A DNA stretch of 64,000 bases from Flavisolibacter longurius (lineage in GTDB: Bacteria > Bacteroidota > Bacteroidia > Chitinophagales > Chitinophagaceae). Under the pieces are notes generated by a model that had not been told where the DNA came from, did no database searches, and was given only the letters and a program-made list of their open reading frames with translations. The DNA is taken from the NCBI GenBank assembly GCA_013327885.1, contig JABUMY010000022.1, positions 1-64,000 on the forward strand, written 5' to 3'. Position 1 is the first letter of the stretch; every line of letters begins with the position of its first letter. Positions 63,849 to 64,000 of this stretch are shown here, piece by piece. A program made the translations under genes and the position numbers.

Positions 63849-64000
63849 ATGAACACATTACTACACCATGTTTTAGAACAAAAGACCGTTGTGACACCGG
63901 ACGGCCAAAAACAGGAACTGCACTCTGGAATAGACCGGGAGGAAGCCCGCTTTCTCCAGGCATTGATCAAACGTTACAACGTTACGCGGACGCTGGAAGT
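63849..64000 (+). CDS. Class I methyltransferase, partial (runs off the window)
   Basis: The first 50 codons of a gene starting MNTLLHHVLEQKTVVTPDG, followed by HSGIDREEARFLQALI and ending at the window edge in VTRTLE. The segment (G-I-x-R-E-E, then an L-E expected to continue as VG) is how class I SAM methyltransferases of glycan loci reach motif I. Most of the protein is missing, so the family is likely but the role is unknown. It lies 62 bp after the GT4-like gene. Confidence 0.6.
   Translation, partial: MNTLLHHVLEQKTVVTPDGQKQELHSGIDREEARFLQALIKRYNVTRTLE

Overview
The window looks like a chromosomal segment of a Bacteroidota bacterium, most likely of the Chitinophagaceae or a close relative; this placement is inferred from gene content, not from a marker gene. 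The evidence is four huge secreted proteins with type IX secretion (T9SS) C-terminal sorting domains, a promoter with the Bacteroidota TTTG / TAnnTTTG pattern, a NusG-like UpxY-type regulator, heptanucleotide repeats between genes, and very few Shine-Dalgarno sequences. No tRNA, rRNA, CRISPR array, transposase or phage gene was found.

Region 1 (1-9003) is housekeeping and mixed: queA (tRNA queuosine), a 1256-residue TraB/GumN fusion protein, a peptide-type ABC ATPase with two fused nucleotide-binding domains, a small lipoprotein-like protein, AMP nucleosidase and a stand-alone HsdR-N-type nuclease-fold protein. Region 2 (9198-33147) is an array of four giant T9SS cargo proteins of 1294, 1689, 2880 and 1359 residues. 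Their N-terminal parts differ (beta-sandwich, beta-solenoid, glycine-rich and Ig-like modules). All four end in the same constant tail of about 600 residues: an uncharacterised module of about 400 residues, an FN3-like domain and the sorting domain. A 88-residue protein with a PID-CTERM-like tail lies between the first and second. The third gene carries a 540-bp internal direct duplication that is 537/540 identical.

Region 3 (33656-64000, running off the edge) is a surface-polysaccharide locus. It starts with a Wza-like export lipoprotein and a Wzc-like tyrosine autokinase. After a 670-bp leader full of simple repeats come a NusG-like antiterminator, a GxxExxY gene flanked by imperfect inverted repeats, an AsnB-type amidotransferase, a GT4 transferase, the Wzm permease, a sugar aminotransferase with a NeuD-type acyltransferase, two FkbM methyltransferases, a GT11 and a broken GT10 fucosyltransferase, Wzt with a C-terminal glycan-recognition domain, a possible capping methyltransferase, a WbsX-type protein, many GT2 and GT4 transferases and two GT-C-like membrane proteins. 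The likely product is an ABC-exported, probably fucosylated and methylated glycan.

Genes in region 3 are packed head to tail with many 4-bp ATGA overlaps. Base composition alternates by eye between GC-rich blocks (about 38.5-43.7 kb, 48.5-52.9 kb, 59.7-63.8 kb) and AT-rich blocks (44.4-46.1 kb, 53.0-54.7 kb, 56.0-58.7 kb), which suggests assembly by horizontal exchange. All family calls come from reading the translations; no database search was run.
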